Positions 24,849-36,825 of a stretch of 64,000 bases of DNA are shown in pieces. The notes beneath the pieces are model-generated. The model did no database searches. It had not been told where the DNA came from and saw only the letters and a list, made by a program, of their open reading frames with translations. The stretch covers positions 17,537,700 through 17,601,699 of the forward strand of contig CM050657.1 of NCBI GenBank assembly GCA_027574665.1, in the 5' to 3' direction. The position numbers were made by a program, and so were the translations under genes. How positions within the stretch are numbered: position 1 is the first letter of the stretch; each line of letters opens with the position of its first letter. The DNA comes from Rhynochetos jubatus. Lineage: Eukaryota > Chordata > Aves > Eurypygiformes > Rhynochetidae.

Positions 24849-26216
24849 GAGTATTAATCGCTCGGGTGAGAGCAGGGCACTGAAGTGAGAAGATGCTGGT
24901 GTCCCCTGGCTAGGATCTCGCCTGATGTCCACGCGGGTGGCCAAGGAGGACAGTGCAGCAGGGAGGACAGTGCTCTCGTTCCCATTCCAGAGAGTTTAAA
25001 ATCAAAGTCTCAGAAAACATTCTGGAGGTATGTAAAGTGAGCGTGCTTGGGCTATGGAGCTGTGTGCTCGCTTGTTGTGACCTGACAGCCACATTCCTGG
25101 GCACTTCTTCCGCTCTTGCTCAGCCAAAGCACAAAGCAGCGTTTGGAGAAGAGCTGCAGAGAAAGATCATGTTTGTCACATGTCTCCAGGGCCTGATGCT
25201 TTCCAGCCATAAATACATGTGGCTGTCAGTGTGACAAGATAATTATTTTATTGGTGGGTTTTCAACAAAAATATGGGCCAAACATTCCTTGTTCTACTCA
25301 TCAGAGAAACTTCATTGAATTTAAAATCACCATTCTTCCATGTGAAACAGATTTGGCCCTAAATCATAATTCATCAGTTGTTGGCACCCTGCAATTTAAA
25401 TCTTTTCCACAACAAGGAAATAAATCTTTTTTTAAAGTATATTAAAATCAGTATTGATTATTCCAGGCAGGAGTACTGCATTCAGAGCTGTAAATCTTTT
25501 TTTTTTTTTTAGGATCCCAAGATAAAATATTGCAGCAAAACTACTGTGTAAAAAAATCACTACGGTTTAATCATGTGGTAAATTACTAGGATTTTTGTGT
25601 GTGGAATTTATAGGGCACCATTTCTTTTAGATTGAAAGGGAACGTTCCTGATTTAGCTCTGATTACTCATCTACAGATGGGGTTAATGTCATGCGTCTCT
25701 TTGGGGATGTATCTTCTTAAGTAATGATGTCCTTATTGTGTGCTCTATGGATCCATTGTCAAGAAGCCTTTAAATACATCCTTGATGGCACATGGAGGTA
25801 CCAGCAAATTACGTGTTGAATTAACAGGTAATTCAATCCACCTTGGTGTTAATCTTATTGCAAAATAACAAGCTGCCTAAAAGCCATTTAAGTGCAGTTT
25901 TAAAAAACCACTCCACGACATATAATCTCTTTAATCAGAAACAGATTTTGTTCAATTACCTTTAGCCTCCTCTGTAAAAACAGGGAGGCCAGATCCACCG
26001 TATTTCCGTGGAGCCGACGTCGCAGCACGCCTGTGCAGCTGGGCACAGGAGTTGGACTGAGCTGCCATCACGGCAGACTTGTGCCCGCATGAGATGGAGA
26101 TGAGTTTGGGAGAGAAGCTATTCCTCTGCCCCCCTGCTCACCCCTCTCACATGCCCGATATCCCTGGGCCAATATCTTGTTCAGGGCTGATACAACCTGC
26201 ACCCTGTTCCTGACAC
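24849..26216. other. Unique sequence between two CR1 copies
   Basis: Contains the 14-T run at 25497. Near 25665, GATTACTCATCTACAGATGG weakly resembles a MIR segment. 25.95-26.10 kb holds a few CpGs (CCGACGTCGCAGCACG). No gene was recognised. Confidence 0.55.
25497..25510. repeat. Poly(T) tract, 14 T
   Basis: Uninterrupted run of 14 T between GTAAATC and AGGATCCC, in AT-rich unique sequence. No element is attached to it. Confidence 0.95.
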
Positions 26217-26593
26217 TTCTCCTCGCCTGGAGAAGAGGAGGCTCAGGGGAGACCCTATCACTTTCTACAGCTCCCTGAAAGGAGGGTGCAGAGAGGGGGG
26301 GGGTTGGTCTCTTCTCCCAAGTAACAAGTGATGGGACAAGAGGAAACGGCCTCAAGTTGTAACAAGGGAGGTTTAGGTTGGATATTAGGAGAAATTTCTT
26401 CCTGGAAAGGGCTGTCAGGCATTGGAACGGGCTGCCCAGGGAGGTGGTGGAGTCACCATCCATGGAGGGATTTAAGAGACCTGTGGACAAGGTGCTCAGG
26501 GACATGGGTTAGTGGTGGCCTTGGCAGTGCTGGGTTAATGGTTGGACTTGATGTTCTTAAAGTTCTTCTCCAACCTAGATTCTATGATTCTAA
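26217..26593 (+). mobile_element. CR1 LINE 3' UTR, 5'-truncated
   Basis: This is a well preserved CR1 3' end of about 375 bp in sense orientation. Landmarks in order are CCTGGAGAAGAGGAGGCTC (26226), GGTTTAGGTTGGATATTAGG (about 26369), the GGGCTGCCCAGGGAGGTGG block (about 26429), CAACCTAGATTCTATGATTC at the end, and a terminal ATTCTATGATTCT repeat. The block with TTAGTGGTGGCCTTGGCAG marks a different CR1 subfamily from the copy at 56.4 kb. Open frames on either strand here (26505-26068 minus, 26328-26600 plus) are by-products of the repeat. Confidence 0.95.
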
Positions 26594-28133
26594 TCTATAA
26601 ATCTTTGCTTTGGCTTTATTGATTGGCTTGGGGGAGATGTGGGGTGATAGGTGTGAAAATGCTCCTTGCACTTAAGACCAGGAAGGCTTGCTCCGGGTGG
26701 AGCGGAGATGAGCAGTGTAGTCTCCTCAGGTGGTACCTTCTCTGCTGTGGCCGTTTCCTTATGCAGGAGTGAGGATGCCAACAAGCCTCAGTGTTTTCAA
26801 TCCCTGGAGCATCGCTTGCTTTGCTGGAGGGACGGGGCTCTTGCAGCTTCCCTGCTGCTTCTTGGGCATTTGCGGTTGGAGAGGCCAGAGCAAGTTACTT
26901 TCCAAAGGCCTGCACCACAAATTGTAACACAGAAACGAGTTCCTCTGTGCTTTCTCCTTTGCAATTTCCAGGCTCATTAGCTATGCAAAACTGCTTGCTC
27001 ATCCACTACCAAAAGTCTTTCCATTGTATGAACAATTGGTTGGTGTGCTGAGAAGTGTGTACTGTTTTGGTTAATTTTTAGGCTGCCTGGTTTGTCTCTG
27101 CTATCGCTGCTGCCAGCAAAAGGTTTCTCAGCTTCTGCTCGTTTCCTGTGCTGCTGCCACGTATTCCAAAGCTTAGCAGAAGAATTACAGTTTTCAGGTC
27201 TTCCAGTCAAATGCAGAATTTAAAAGCCTGTGTTTTTTTCCCATGGGTGAAGAACTTCCTGTTTGTGAGTGCATACTGTGGGACCTCATGGCAGGTTAAT
27301 TTGAAATGGTCAAAAATTATAATTCATTCCTGGAAATAAAGCTGTATTCTTGGAAATGGTGTGTACTGTGCACTCCTCCCTTGGAACGACTTTCAGACCA
27401 TCCTCACACAAACTAACAGCCAGCAGATGGGAAATTTAGACCCCATCAATCCCTTTCATTCATTCCACTACTTTTCTATAGATGGCCAGTGTTAACCCTG
27501 AATTTTTCAAAGAGGGATGCGGAATCTGTGTCTGAGAAATGGCTACAAAATACCTCTGTATAAGCCTACAGCTAGATTGTACATGCAGAGATATCTGGAT
27601 CTGAAAGCATGGGCCTCAACTTGCTAAAAATGCATCTGTGGTCAAATCTTGTTACAGCCAATTTGTTCAAGCGAATTAATGATGATGGGCGTCCCTTGCC
27701 CTAGGAAACTGTTTCACCAGGGAAGATGGACAACCATGTTACCTTATGCTCAGGTATGGAGGTCCAAGTGAGGCCATCACACTCTGCGGGACATTAAGTG
27801 ACAAAGACGTGATTAATATGAGCAGAAATGGACAAGGAAAAAGTTTCCTGAGCGGTCAGGACTGCAGAAGTCCTCCAAGAACTAGTCTGTGCCCAAATCA
27901 CATTTCATAACAGCCCATCACCTTAGAGGCAGGCACCAAAGAAGCATTATTAGTCCATAAATCTGTTCTTCCTGGCCATTGCACTGCAATGAGCTAAATC
28001 CTGCCTTTGTATCCCACTTTATGCTGTATTCCCTAAGGGTTGTGGCCTAGAAATTGCAGGCAAGGAAGGGAAAAGCAAAAGTAACTTTGTAAGAATGCTG
28101 ATTCTAGATTCTGGCTTATGGGAAGGCCAAAGT
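26594..28133. other. Unique sequence, nothing recognised
   Basis: Several overlapping frames at 26.67-27.05 kb on both strands (up to 104 codons) immediately follow the CR1 and have no recognisable product. Confidence 0.6.
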
Positions 28134-28150
28134 AACACGTGATACGTGTT
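28134..28150. promoter_or_regulatory. AACACGT-GAT-ACGTGTT inverted repeat with E-box
   Basis: Perfect 7-bp arms flank GAT, giving two ACGTG cores in opposite orientation. The left one is also the E-box CACGTG (28136-28141). A bHLH-type binding site is possible. A chance occurrence of this size is also expected in 64 kb. Confidence 0.25.
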
Positions 28151-31100
28151 AGCACAGCCTTGCAGCTGCTCTAACGCACAGAAGGCTTCCTCGGGTGGCC
28201 GTTAGGTTGCACAGCCCTGCATGCAGCGGGTCTGTGGGTTTCGCCTGTCCCTGCACCACCCTGCAGCCCACAGCTAAGCAGGATAGCCCAGAACCACCGT
28301 GCTGGCTCTGCTCCTGCACTGCAGGGATGTTGCCACCATGTCCTTCAGGTGTCCTGCAGAGACCACCTATGCCACCAGCACAGTCAGGCAGAGCGCGAGC
28401 GGGGCAAGAATGAGCTTTACTGTCTCTCGCTAGAAGAAAATCTTTATTGTGAATAGAGCTCTGCACAATAGATAAGGCTTCTCAGATGAAAAACTGCTTC
28501 CTCTTCCCAGCAGAGTCTAAAATTTCTTCTGATGGTGATGACGCCTTGAACAATGACAACCTTCATTCATCTCTTCTGGCCAGGAGAGAGCTGAGAGTTC
28601 ACGTTTTAAGCTCTTCACTGCACTGAAGGTGCATAAAAGCCTCTCATCGCTGTTCAAACACAGTCCTCCATTAGGAGTTATTTAAGCAGGAACCGCTTTC
28701 CCTGCTCCAAACCTCTTTGTATGAAATCCTTCCAGCACTGCGTGTGGCATCAGCCAGCAGCTGATCTGGCATGCGCTGTGCTAGACGTACCCATAACGGC
28801 TAGTTAATGAATCTGATCCATCAGTCAGTCCCTTTCCAGGACTGTATTGACGATTTTAAAGCTTAAATATCATATCTTCTTTCTACTTTTGTGTCCTTGT
28901 CAGATGTTAAAAAAAATTAAATAAATGAGTCTAGAGGGCACTTTTGATTACTACAGTTTTTCTTAACATGCTTTATTTGCTGGGCCACTTGTATCAGCCA
29001 AGTTGTCTTTATTTGCAAAACTCGGTCAGGACTGGGGGCTTGTCCTTCTGGCAAAATGCAGTTTGCTTCCAAATTTGTTTTCAGGTTTTGCCTCAATATC
29101 TTGTTTTCCCTAAAAGCTAAAATAAAACCAAAGAACAGTCAAAAGCTAGTTGATTTATTTTTAGGTTCCAACAGTGCTTTTTTTTTCTTCTTAAAAACAC
29201 CTTTGGCTGTGGAAATAGTGACCTTTTTGTGCAAAGAAGGTACCTCTTTTCTACTGGAACTAACACAAGAAAAGGAATGGTCTTGCAATTAAGGTGATTT
29301 TGAACAAAGTTTATTCCGTGCCTGACTTGCCGCATCCTTCATGTGTGACCTTGGATGTATCCCCCAACTCCTGACGATTCTCTTCTCCGGTAACCAGGTT
29401 CTGCAAAGGTGTTACCAGATTAAAGGTCAGGCTTTAATCTTCACTTCAAAAGTGATGAGTAGTTTTGTTTCTCTGGCTTAATCTATGTGGGCTGGATACT
29501 CCAGCACCTCTGAAAACGAAGCTCCGTTACAGAGATTTGATGTGAAGCAGGGCGTCCAGCAACACAGGCACCTAGAATCAATAGTTGCTTTCGAAAATCT
29601 TGGCCTACACCCATGAATTACTTGTAAAGTACTTTAGCATCCAAATGTTGGAGAAGAGAGAATGATTCAAATGTTTTGAAGTTATTCCCAGGACTAGAAG
29701 TTTGCAGGATTGTGTCACACTGAGAAAAAAAAAGGAGCAGATGTATGAGGAAATTATCACAAGTCCAGGGAGAAGAAGATATTTTCCCAAAATGCTGCTG
29801 ATTGGCTTTAGTTTGGTCTGGTCCTTCTTTTTCAAGGCTGACATAAATCTTCTGAGCAAAGGAGCTTTCCTGGGAGCCAAGTAAATGTCTGCTGAATCAC
29901 TGAATTTAACTCTTTCTCAGCAGCCCACATCCATGACCTTGGGGGTATAAGCCTGGGGACGATGTGCTGATCCCCGTGAGTATCTGGCCTGTATTATGTG
30001 CAATCTGCTGGCCCACTTGCTTGTTGTCTCTATTTCTCTGAGCTCTGCAGTGGGGACGGACCCATCCTGCCCTCCCAAGGTTGCTTCCCGCAGGTGCCTC
30101 CAGCAGTGCTTGGGGCTGAAGGTCCTTTCTCCAGCTCACCACCACGTGCGGCTCGATGAGGGTGGCTGCCTCCCTGTAGGCAGGCAGTGGCCACGGGTCG
30201 GAAGTCGGGGGGAAGAGAAACTCAGCCTTGACCAGAAATAACCGTGCTTCTTAGAGGCTGTGCGTGAGAGGTGGGATCCCTTCCGAGGATTTTCATGCCT
30301 GAAAGGTGAGACAAGTCTCCTGAAAAGGTTATTATCCTGAGCAGACAAATCTTTCAGCAGGTTGGGCTCTTTTTGTATACCTCAAACAAAGAGCCAGCAC
30401 AATCAAAGAGCTGTAAGATCTTTCATTCCTGCTGCCCACAGAAACTACTGCTCCTCCCTATCTTCTGCTGAATATACATCAAACAGGAGGTGAAGCACTG
30501 GCAGCCTTCACAGGAGAAGCCGGACGGTGAGGGTGTCTTGCGTGCTGCACTGTTTCATTAATTTATTTTTCCTCCTGTTTGGGGAAAAAGTAAATGTGGG
30601 TGACCCAGGGCAGACCCAAAAAATGCTTGTGTACCTGGCTGGGAAGGAGTCTGCAAGGTGTGCCATGAGTGTGAGTCGGGTGCTTCTGCCACAGGGCTTA
30701 AAGGGGTGTGGGTCTGCAGTGGGGCTGGTGCCAAAGAGTCCTGGGAACTGCCAGGACCCCCCTGGGCCAGGATGAGCTGCTGCAGGCTGGCTCACTCTCA
30801 TGGGTATCACAGGGGTTCTGCCCCTGCTTGCACTTGGCAGGGCCTCCCCTTCCCTTTAGGAAAAAGGCTTTTCTTGAGATTCCCTAACAAACAGGTCTGG
30901 CATGACCACAGGACCACTTCAGTTTAATGTTTCCCCCCTCTTCAAGTGCCTCTGTCTCTTCCTTTAGTCTCTCCTCTAAAGTGTAATTTGCCTATTCAAA
31001 CCAACACTGTTGCATGTTGTTCCCTTCTGCATATGCACCGGGTACGTCAATAAGCATTACCTCGGCCTGGAGAAAAACGTCGCTATCAGCCTGGTTTGTT

Positions 31101-32178
31101 GTGCTATTTATCCAGCATGAATTAATCTTGGAAGTGTTATCACAGAGGCCACTGCCATTCTTGGGGTGCATGCTTGCTTTGTGAAGTCTTTGCTTGAGGG
31201 GCTATTTCTAACATTTGGCTAGTTTTCTTCAAGGGGTTGTGTTGTTAATTATCTTGCTTGCAACTGGATTCACTGACTACCTAGCAGTAGATACTTATTT
31301 TAAGGAAAATCAGCTGCGCAGGCAGGTAGAATAGCTGTCAGATACAAGACGACTGAATTATACTTGCTTTGTTCGTGGGTCAGACAAGAAAATTGCTGGC
31401 TATGTAATGCCTGGGACTATCACAGCAAGTCCCCTGAGGCCTGGGGAAAGCCAACACCACAAGCGCTTTTGTGCCCCAGCTTGTCTCTGGGAAAGAGCCT
31501 TGAAAGTCCACGTTTCTGAAACTAAACCTTTGTACGTGTGGATATTGTCCAAGCATTGCTCTGGATCTTACACTGGAAGGTGAACTGAGAGCACATTTTG
31601 GCTCAGGTGCTGTACTGTGCTTTTATTGCTGTGCTTTGAAATACATCTTTTCATTTTTCCCCGGAGCACTCAGCCTTTCTGGCAGCCTGAACTTTATCTC
31701 CCGTAGAGTTTGGGCCATAAAAACATTTTGGTTTGTTTCTAGTTTTTGCGTTGCTTTGCTGAACGCTGCTGAGGACCACCCTGCCTGGGGTCTTGCTAGC
31801 GATGCTCACACAAGCGATGCCAGGCTGGGTTCTCAGCCCACCCTGGTCCTGCCCTGTTTGATGCCGCTGATGACCGGCCGTGGTGGAATAGGTGTATTTA
31901 CCCCACTCAGCACCTGGCAGAGGGAAATTTCCTTTTCCTTAGGTTCATGTTTCTACCAAGCGTAACCTAATGAGCCTGATCCTGTTTGCTGTGCCCCGAC
32001 GAAGGGCTGATAGATGTGCGTGGGTGAGCCTGCACCGTCCCGTATGGCAGCGCTGTGTCACGGAGGAGCTGACAAATCCATTCTCCCCTGTAGCGCTAGC
32101 TGCGACAGGCACATGCTGCTGCAGCTCTGGGCTGGCGCGTGATGGCTCCAGGTTGTGACAGCACAACCCATCTACAGA
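28151..32178. other. Unique sequence, nothing recognised
   Basis: Frames up to 109 codons (31636-31965, plus). 28.15-28.45 kb and 30.5-30.9 kb are GC-richer and open on both strands. No transposon, RNA gene or clear motif cluster was seen. Confidence 0.6.
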
Positions 32179-32199
32179 TTTTTTTTTATTTTATTTTTT
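32179..32199. repeat. T-rich low-complexity tract
   Basis: A run of nine T is followed by ATTTTATTTTTT. This is simple low-complexity sequence with no attached element. Confidence 0.85.
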
Positions 32200-35026
32200 G
32201 TAAGCCACAGATCGTAAAGGGAGTGCCTTTATTTTTAAGCTCTGCTACTATAGAGGTAGCCAGATGGTTTATGACATGATAGTGGGTCACCAAAATGTCT
32301 AAAAACACTTATGTGTCATGTCTGTGTGAGACAGGTCATGTGCAAAGATGCAGATTTGATTCTCCATTTAAATCATACAGCCGCAGCCCGGTTTATATGA
32401 AATTTATATACAGCAAAGGTTGCAGTGTGTGAAAAAGGAGTTCTGCCTTTTTTTTGTGTAGATAGCCTTGAAAATAACCCATTCAAGTCAGGCAACAAGG
32501 TGTACGGTTCTCACGTTGTTACGCTACAGGCATTTATTACCCCTCACGCCGTGAGGTTTCCTATGTGGAGCAGTAGGTAGCTCTGGAAGGCTGTTCATCT
32601 TCCGCTGTCACTGTCTGGTTTGGTTTTATTTAGATCTGGCACATTTTTAAGTGCAACTTGAACATACCACTGCACTGAGGATGTTGTTTCATTAACATAC
32701 ACTCTCCCAAAACTCTGTGCCCTTCCTGGGGGGCTCAGACACTCTGTGCCACACCGTCCCTCCCTGGCTGCCCTCCTGGGGTCTGGGCATCAGAGATCAC
32801 GCTGCTGCCGCGGCCGTGATTGATGCTCTGCCCCTCATCTAAGAATAGTCTCACTGTCTTGAACGCTTGCCAGTTTCTGATAGCTCGGCAAGCAGAGGGA
32901 AGAAACACAGCCATTATGTAATGGCTTCTCCTGGCCAAGAAAAAAATCCCATTTATCGATCTCCTGTCTGAAAAGCTCAGTAACTCCATGTAATTGATGG
33001 CCAGCTGTTAAGAAAAGCTGTTTGGTGGAAGAACATTTATAATTAAAGAACAGACACTTCAAATTCAACTCTCCCTCCATTTTCTCATTGCATTTCTCTG
33101 TGCTGTCTCGGGGAACAACCATCCTGCCTGGGCCTTTAAGCTTCTCATTTCAAACCAATCTATGCCTTTCCCAGGGAGCAACGTTGCATTCTCCAATTTC
33201 ACTCCCTGTGCTACGGAGGGGAACTATTCATGGAGTCGTGTGAGAGAAAGAGATTAAGGAAATATCAAGACTAACAGATGGGAAGCAGGCAGTGGATGAC
33301 GTGTAGGCAGGGCTGATGCTACAGCAAGTCTTATCTTGTTAGCAGAAATATGTTGCAATAAGTAGAGTTCTGGGAGAGAGGTGGGTTTTGAGTATAGAAT
33401 AGGAGAATTCAGGGGCCTGTCTGTGTCTAAAAGTGTCATATTATTAGATGACCCAGTACCCCAGAACATTTAGATCTTGATCTTCTTTTTCCAGATCTGC
33501 ACATCCCCTCTGGGCATTGGAGGTGAAAATGTTTCAGGGTTTTTCTGCTGAAAGCATGACTATCCCTGTTTGTTTGAGGGAAACCCGAAATATAGGTCAC
33601 TCATCTTGACCGTACAGCATAGCTTTCCCAGATCAGTGGCTATCCACAAGTTAAGCTATAGCCTGCCTCTCCTCCCCCTCACAGACATTCTGAGTAAGGA
33701 CTACACTGGAAATAGATATTTTAGCATGAGAATTGTATTATGCATTTAAATGTAAATTGCTGGGGAATTGCCGATTGCTTGGTTTGAATTGTAATGATTT
33801 GAGTATGCGTACTTTTTTTCTTAGAGTTACATTTTAACTGGTATTTATGTCATTTTACATCTATCTCAAACACCACTGTACATGTGTCCTTAACCTTTCA
33901 GATGTAAATCCTTGAGCTGTCACATTCCCATTAGAAAACCCGTTTCTTTGACCTCTTTAGCAATTGTAGACTGGCACTCTTTTCCCCTTCACCATCTTTA
34001 ATTTTTGGGAAGATGTCTTGTTTTAATTCAAGGAAACAAAAATCTGAAGTCCAATAAGAAAATACATCTTGGGTCCTCTCCCGCTCCCTGAGTGCGCAGC
34101 GGCAGTGGTCCTGCTCCTTGCCTCTCCCCCTTGCTGCCTGCAAATCACATCCCCGACCTCGGCAGCTTTTGTAGAAGCTGCAAGTGCAAAGGTTTGTGGA
34201 CGGTGTGTGATGCTCCCTTGGAGCCGAGCACATGGAAAATTAACTCCGTGCTCTTCAGCAGCAGCTGTGCACAGCTGAGGGTACCAAGCCCATCTTCCAG
34301 GCTTGACGGCCTCTCCATCCTGGTGCTGACTGTTGGTTTGGGATTCGGATGCTGGGGCTGAGCAGCTAACTGCAGGTGGTCTGAACCCGTTGCTTGTGCA
34401 GGGCGCCTGGAAATGAGCCTGACCAGACTGGATTTTTTTCCTGTGGTAGGGAGGGGGAGGAGGGAAAGCAGATGTACACAGATCTGTTCACAGCAAAGAC
34501 CTGGTTTCACCCACGGATGCTCCTGTCCTCTTAGTGGGGTACTGAGCACCAGCCCCCAGCATGAATGAAAGAGTAAAAGGGTGGATGGTCACACAAGTCC
34601 ATTCTCAGGTTTGATCCAGAAAAAGAATTTTTTTACCATCTGAAGGTCTAGTAAAGTGAGGGAAGCCAGGGGTTAATCCTCTCTACCCTCCCCATCAAGT
34701 TTAACAGCCACCGATGGGAAAAACCTGGATTTCAGCTCTGTTTGTAAGGTGGAGAGCAGTAAATATCATCATTCGCAGAGTCTTTCTGAGGTGCAGCCAA
34801 CTTTCAGGAATGCTGTAGCTCAGTCCAAACAAAACCTGCATGTTCCTCATTGGCCTGGCCTTGTTTCTTGAGACTGTTTCACTGATTGATACAGGAGATA
34901 AACAAAAACTGAAATAACACATACCTGGAAATATAAACAAAACACACGAGAGAGAGAAGATTGCAAAATCAGCAGCTCACAGGGCTCGAACGCAGCCATC
35001 CCGTCCCCAAAGCCAAACTGTTAAGA
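32200..35026. other. Unique sequence, nothing recognised
   Basis: The longest frame is 134 codons (34549-34145, minus) and is overlapped by two plus-strand frames. A G-rich stretch at 34449-34464 has only three G runs of three or more, so it does not meet the quadruplex pattern. Confidence 0.6.
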
Positions 35027-35056
35027 AAACAAATAAATAAACAAATAGAAATAAAA
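35027..35056. repeat. Interrupted (AAAT)n microsatellite
   Basis: AAATAAATAA followed by ACAAATAGAAATAAAA. This is an imperfect tetranucleotide run. Confidence 0.8.
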
Positions 35057-36785
35057 CTGACTGCGATAAGCCCCTGACCTTAATTGTGTGGATATATGTC
35101 TGTGAAAGCCAGAATCAAGTTTTCCCTCTTAGCCCCCACAACAATTCCTTTGGCCTCCGTGGCATAAAAGGCTCAGGGGCTCTGTCTGGTCCCTCCATCT
35201 CCTGCCTACCCAAGCCAGCCGGCAGGTCAGATCGGTCGTTGTTCCTCTGCAGAGGAAACCCAGTTCAACCACCCAGTCCTGGGCTCTTCTTCCATTTCTT
35301 ACCTAACTTCCAGTGCAGATGTCTGGAGCAGCAGTCGCTCACTTCCCGACCTGGATAGAGCAGTTGGTAACGATCTCGTATTGCTGATGAGGAGTTTTCC
35401 CTTTCTAGCACATATAACCTTCATCGGTGAAATGGCTGTTGGGGAGTTGGAGAGGCTGGACGTAGTTTGCTAAGCCACAAAGGTGTAATTAGAATGGGTT
35501 TCGTGCAGTTGGTTTGTAATGTATTGCATTTGAAAAATCACTCCTAGTAATGCTTTATGTTTGGCTTCACGTTGTTAGATTAAAAGGCGTCTGTTCAACC
35601 AAGTTAAAAAGAGAGGCGGGGTCCTGGTGGGTGCATTCCCAGTGAATTCCTGGGTGCATCCCTCATGCACCTCAAGGTCAATTCCTTGGTGCATGCCCTG
35701 GGTGCACAACTGGGTTCATCTGCATGGCCATGCAAGCGCACGGGGTGCTGTGTCCCAGCAATTCCGAAGCTTCCCAAGACCCCAAAAGGTCGTGCCTCAC
35801 GTTTCTGGAAGCATTTCCATGGGAGGTGCAGACACAAGAGCCAAAGGAGCCCCTGAGCTGTGCTCCACAAGAAAGGGGCTGCAGGTCAGGCCCATGCACT
35901 GTTTCTCTGCGGCGTGTTGAAATTCACCCTCAGGCTCTTGCTCGTGGAACTGGCAGCACGTTTCCCAAGCGGCAGCTCCTGCCATGGCCAGGTGGGAATT
36001 CTCCCCAGGGTGTGTTGTTACCCACTTTAAATATCTCAGATCTTCAAGTTCTCTTTTTTGAGCCTCAGACAAAAACATGACAGCTATCCCACAAATCAGC
36101 TATCTAAAGGAGAAAAAAGTAAGTCACATTTAATTACTCCTGAAGGGGAACTTATAAATGAGGAACACTTATTAGTGCAATATATTTTTTCTTCTGTAGC
36201 TTTGAACTGATCTCTGATAGTGCCAGCAAAGTCCCAGCCTAACCTTGGAGCGTGTTTCATTATCATTCAGATGGAACTGCTGCCTTATGACTGCAGTTTT
36301 AAAATACAGTACATTTTTATAATTTCTAAGTAGGCAATCAAGTGGACATAACATGAAATTATATCCACTCCTGGCACCAAACCCTGCCCTTTGCTTGCCC
36401 ATGCCATTCGGTGGATATTAAGGCCAGGATGTGGCTGAAGGCTGGATTTCAACCCCAAGGTGATCCTGCAGTCCTTTCCTCTGATGATAGCAGCGTAAAC
36501 ATGCAGGCATTTATGAATTCAGTAATTTTAATTTTAAAGTCACTCAAGCACTGGGACATGCTCTCTTCCTTTCTACCCCTTCATGGCATGAAGGTGTCAG
36601 GGCACAGGCAGCAAGTGGCTCTCGACTGGAGAAAACATGACCCGTGAGCTGCTCCTCACAACGTCTGGGTCACTGGGAGCTTCAGATTCCGCCGTCTGTT
36701 GTCAGTAGTGACCTGAGGGTACCAACATCTTCAGCTGTTTTCCTCCCTTTAGGCAGCTCTACGAATCTGCAAACCCATTTCCTTA
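35057..36785. other. Unique sequence with overlapping frames
   Basis: 35.6-36.1 kb is open in several frames on both strands (up to 118 codons) and contains the degenerate 35-bp repeat. 36.1-36.4 kb is AT-rich. No gene was recognised. Confidence 0.55.
35645..35714. repeat. Degenerate 35-bp tandem repeat
   Basis: Two units start AATTCCTGGGTGCATCCC (35645) and AATTCCTTGGTGCATGCCC (35680). The first 15 bases match with one change and the rest is looser. Further GGGTGCA words occur at 35629 and 35699. It is probably an old tandem duplication. Confidence 0.5.
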
Positions 36786-36825
36786 GCTAATTAGCAGATG
36801 GTAAAGGCAGAGCTAATCAATCATG
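36786..36825. promoter_or_regulatory. Homeodomain/E-box/PBX-HOX-like motif cluster
   Basis: GCTAATTAGC at 36786-36795 is a perfect 10-bp palindrome around TAATTA. It abuts the E-box-like CAGATG (36795-36800). GCTAATCAATCATG follows at 36812-36825, whose complement contains TGATTGAT, a PBX-HOX composite pattern. These motifs lie within 40 bp in unique sequence. The regulatory role is inferred. Confidence 0.3.

Noticed and set aside
25660-25720. Possible MIR segment (CATCTACAGATGGGGTTAATG)-like
   Set aside because: Only one short block matches and neighbouring MIR blocks are missing.
26068-26505. 145-codon frame antisense to the CR1 copy
   Set aside because: It is the complement of a CR1 3' UTR, not a gene.
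34449-34464. Possible G-quadruplex
   Set aside because: Only three G runs of three or more. The fourth has two G.
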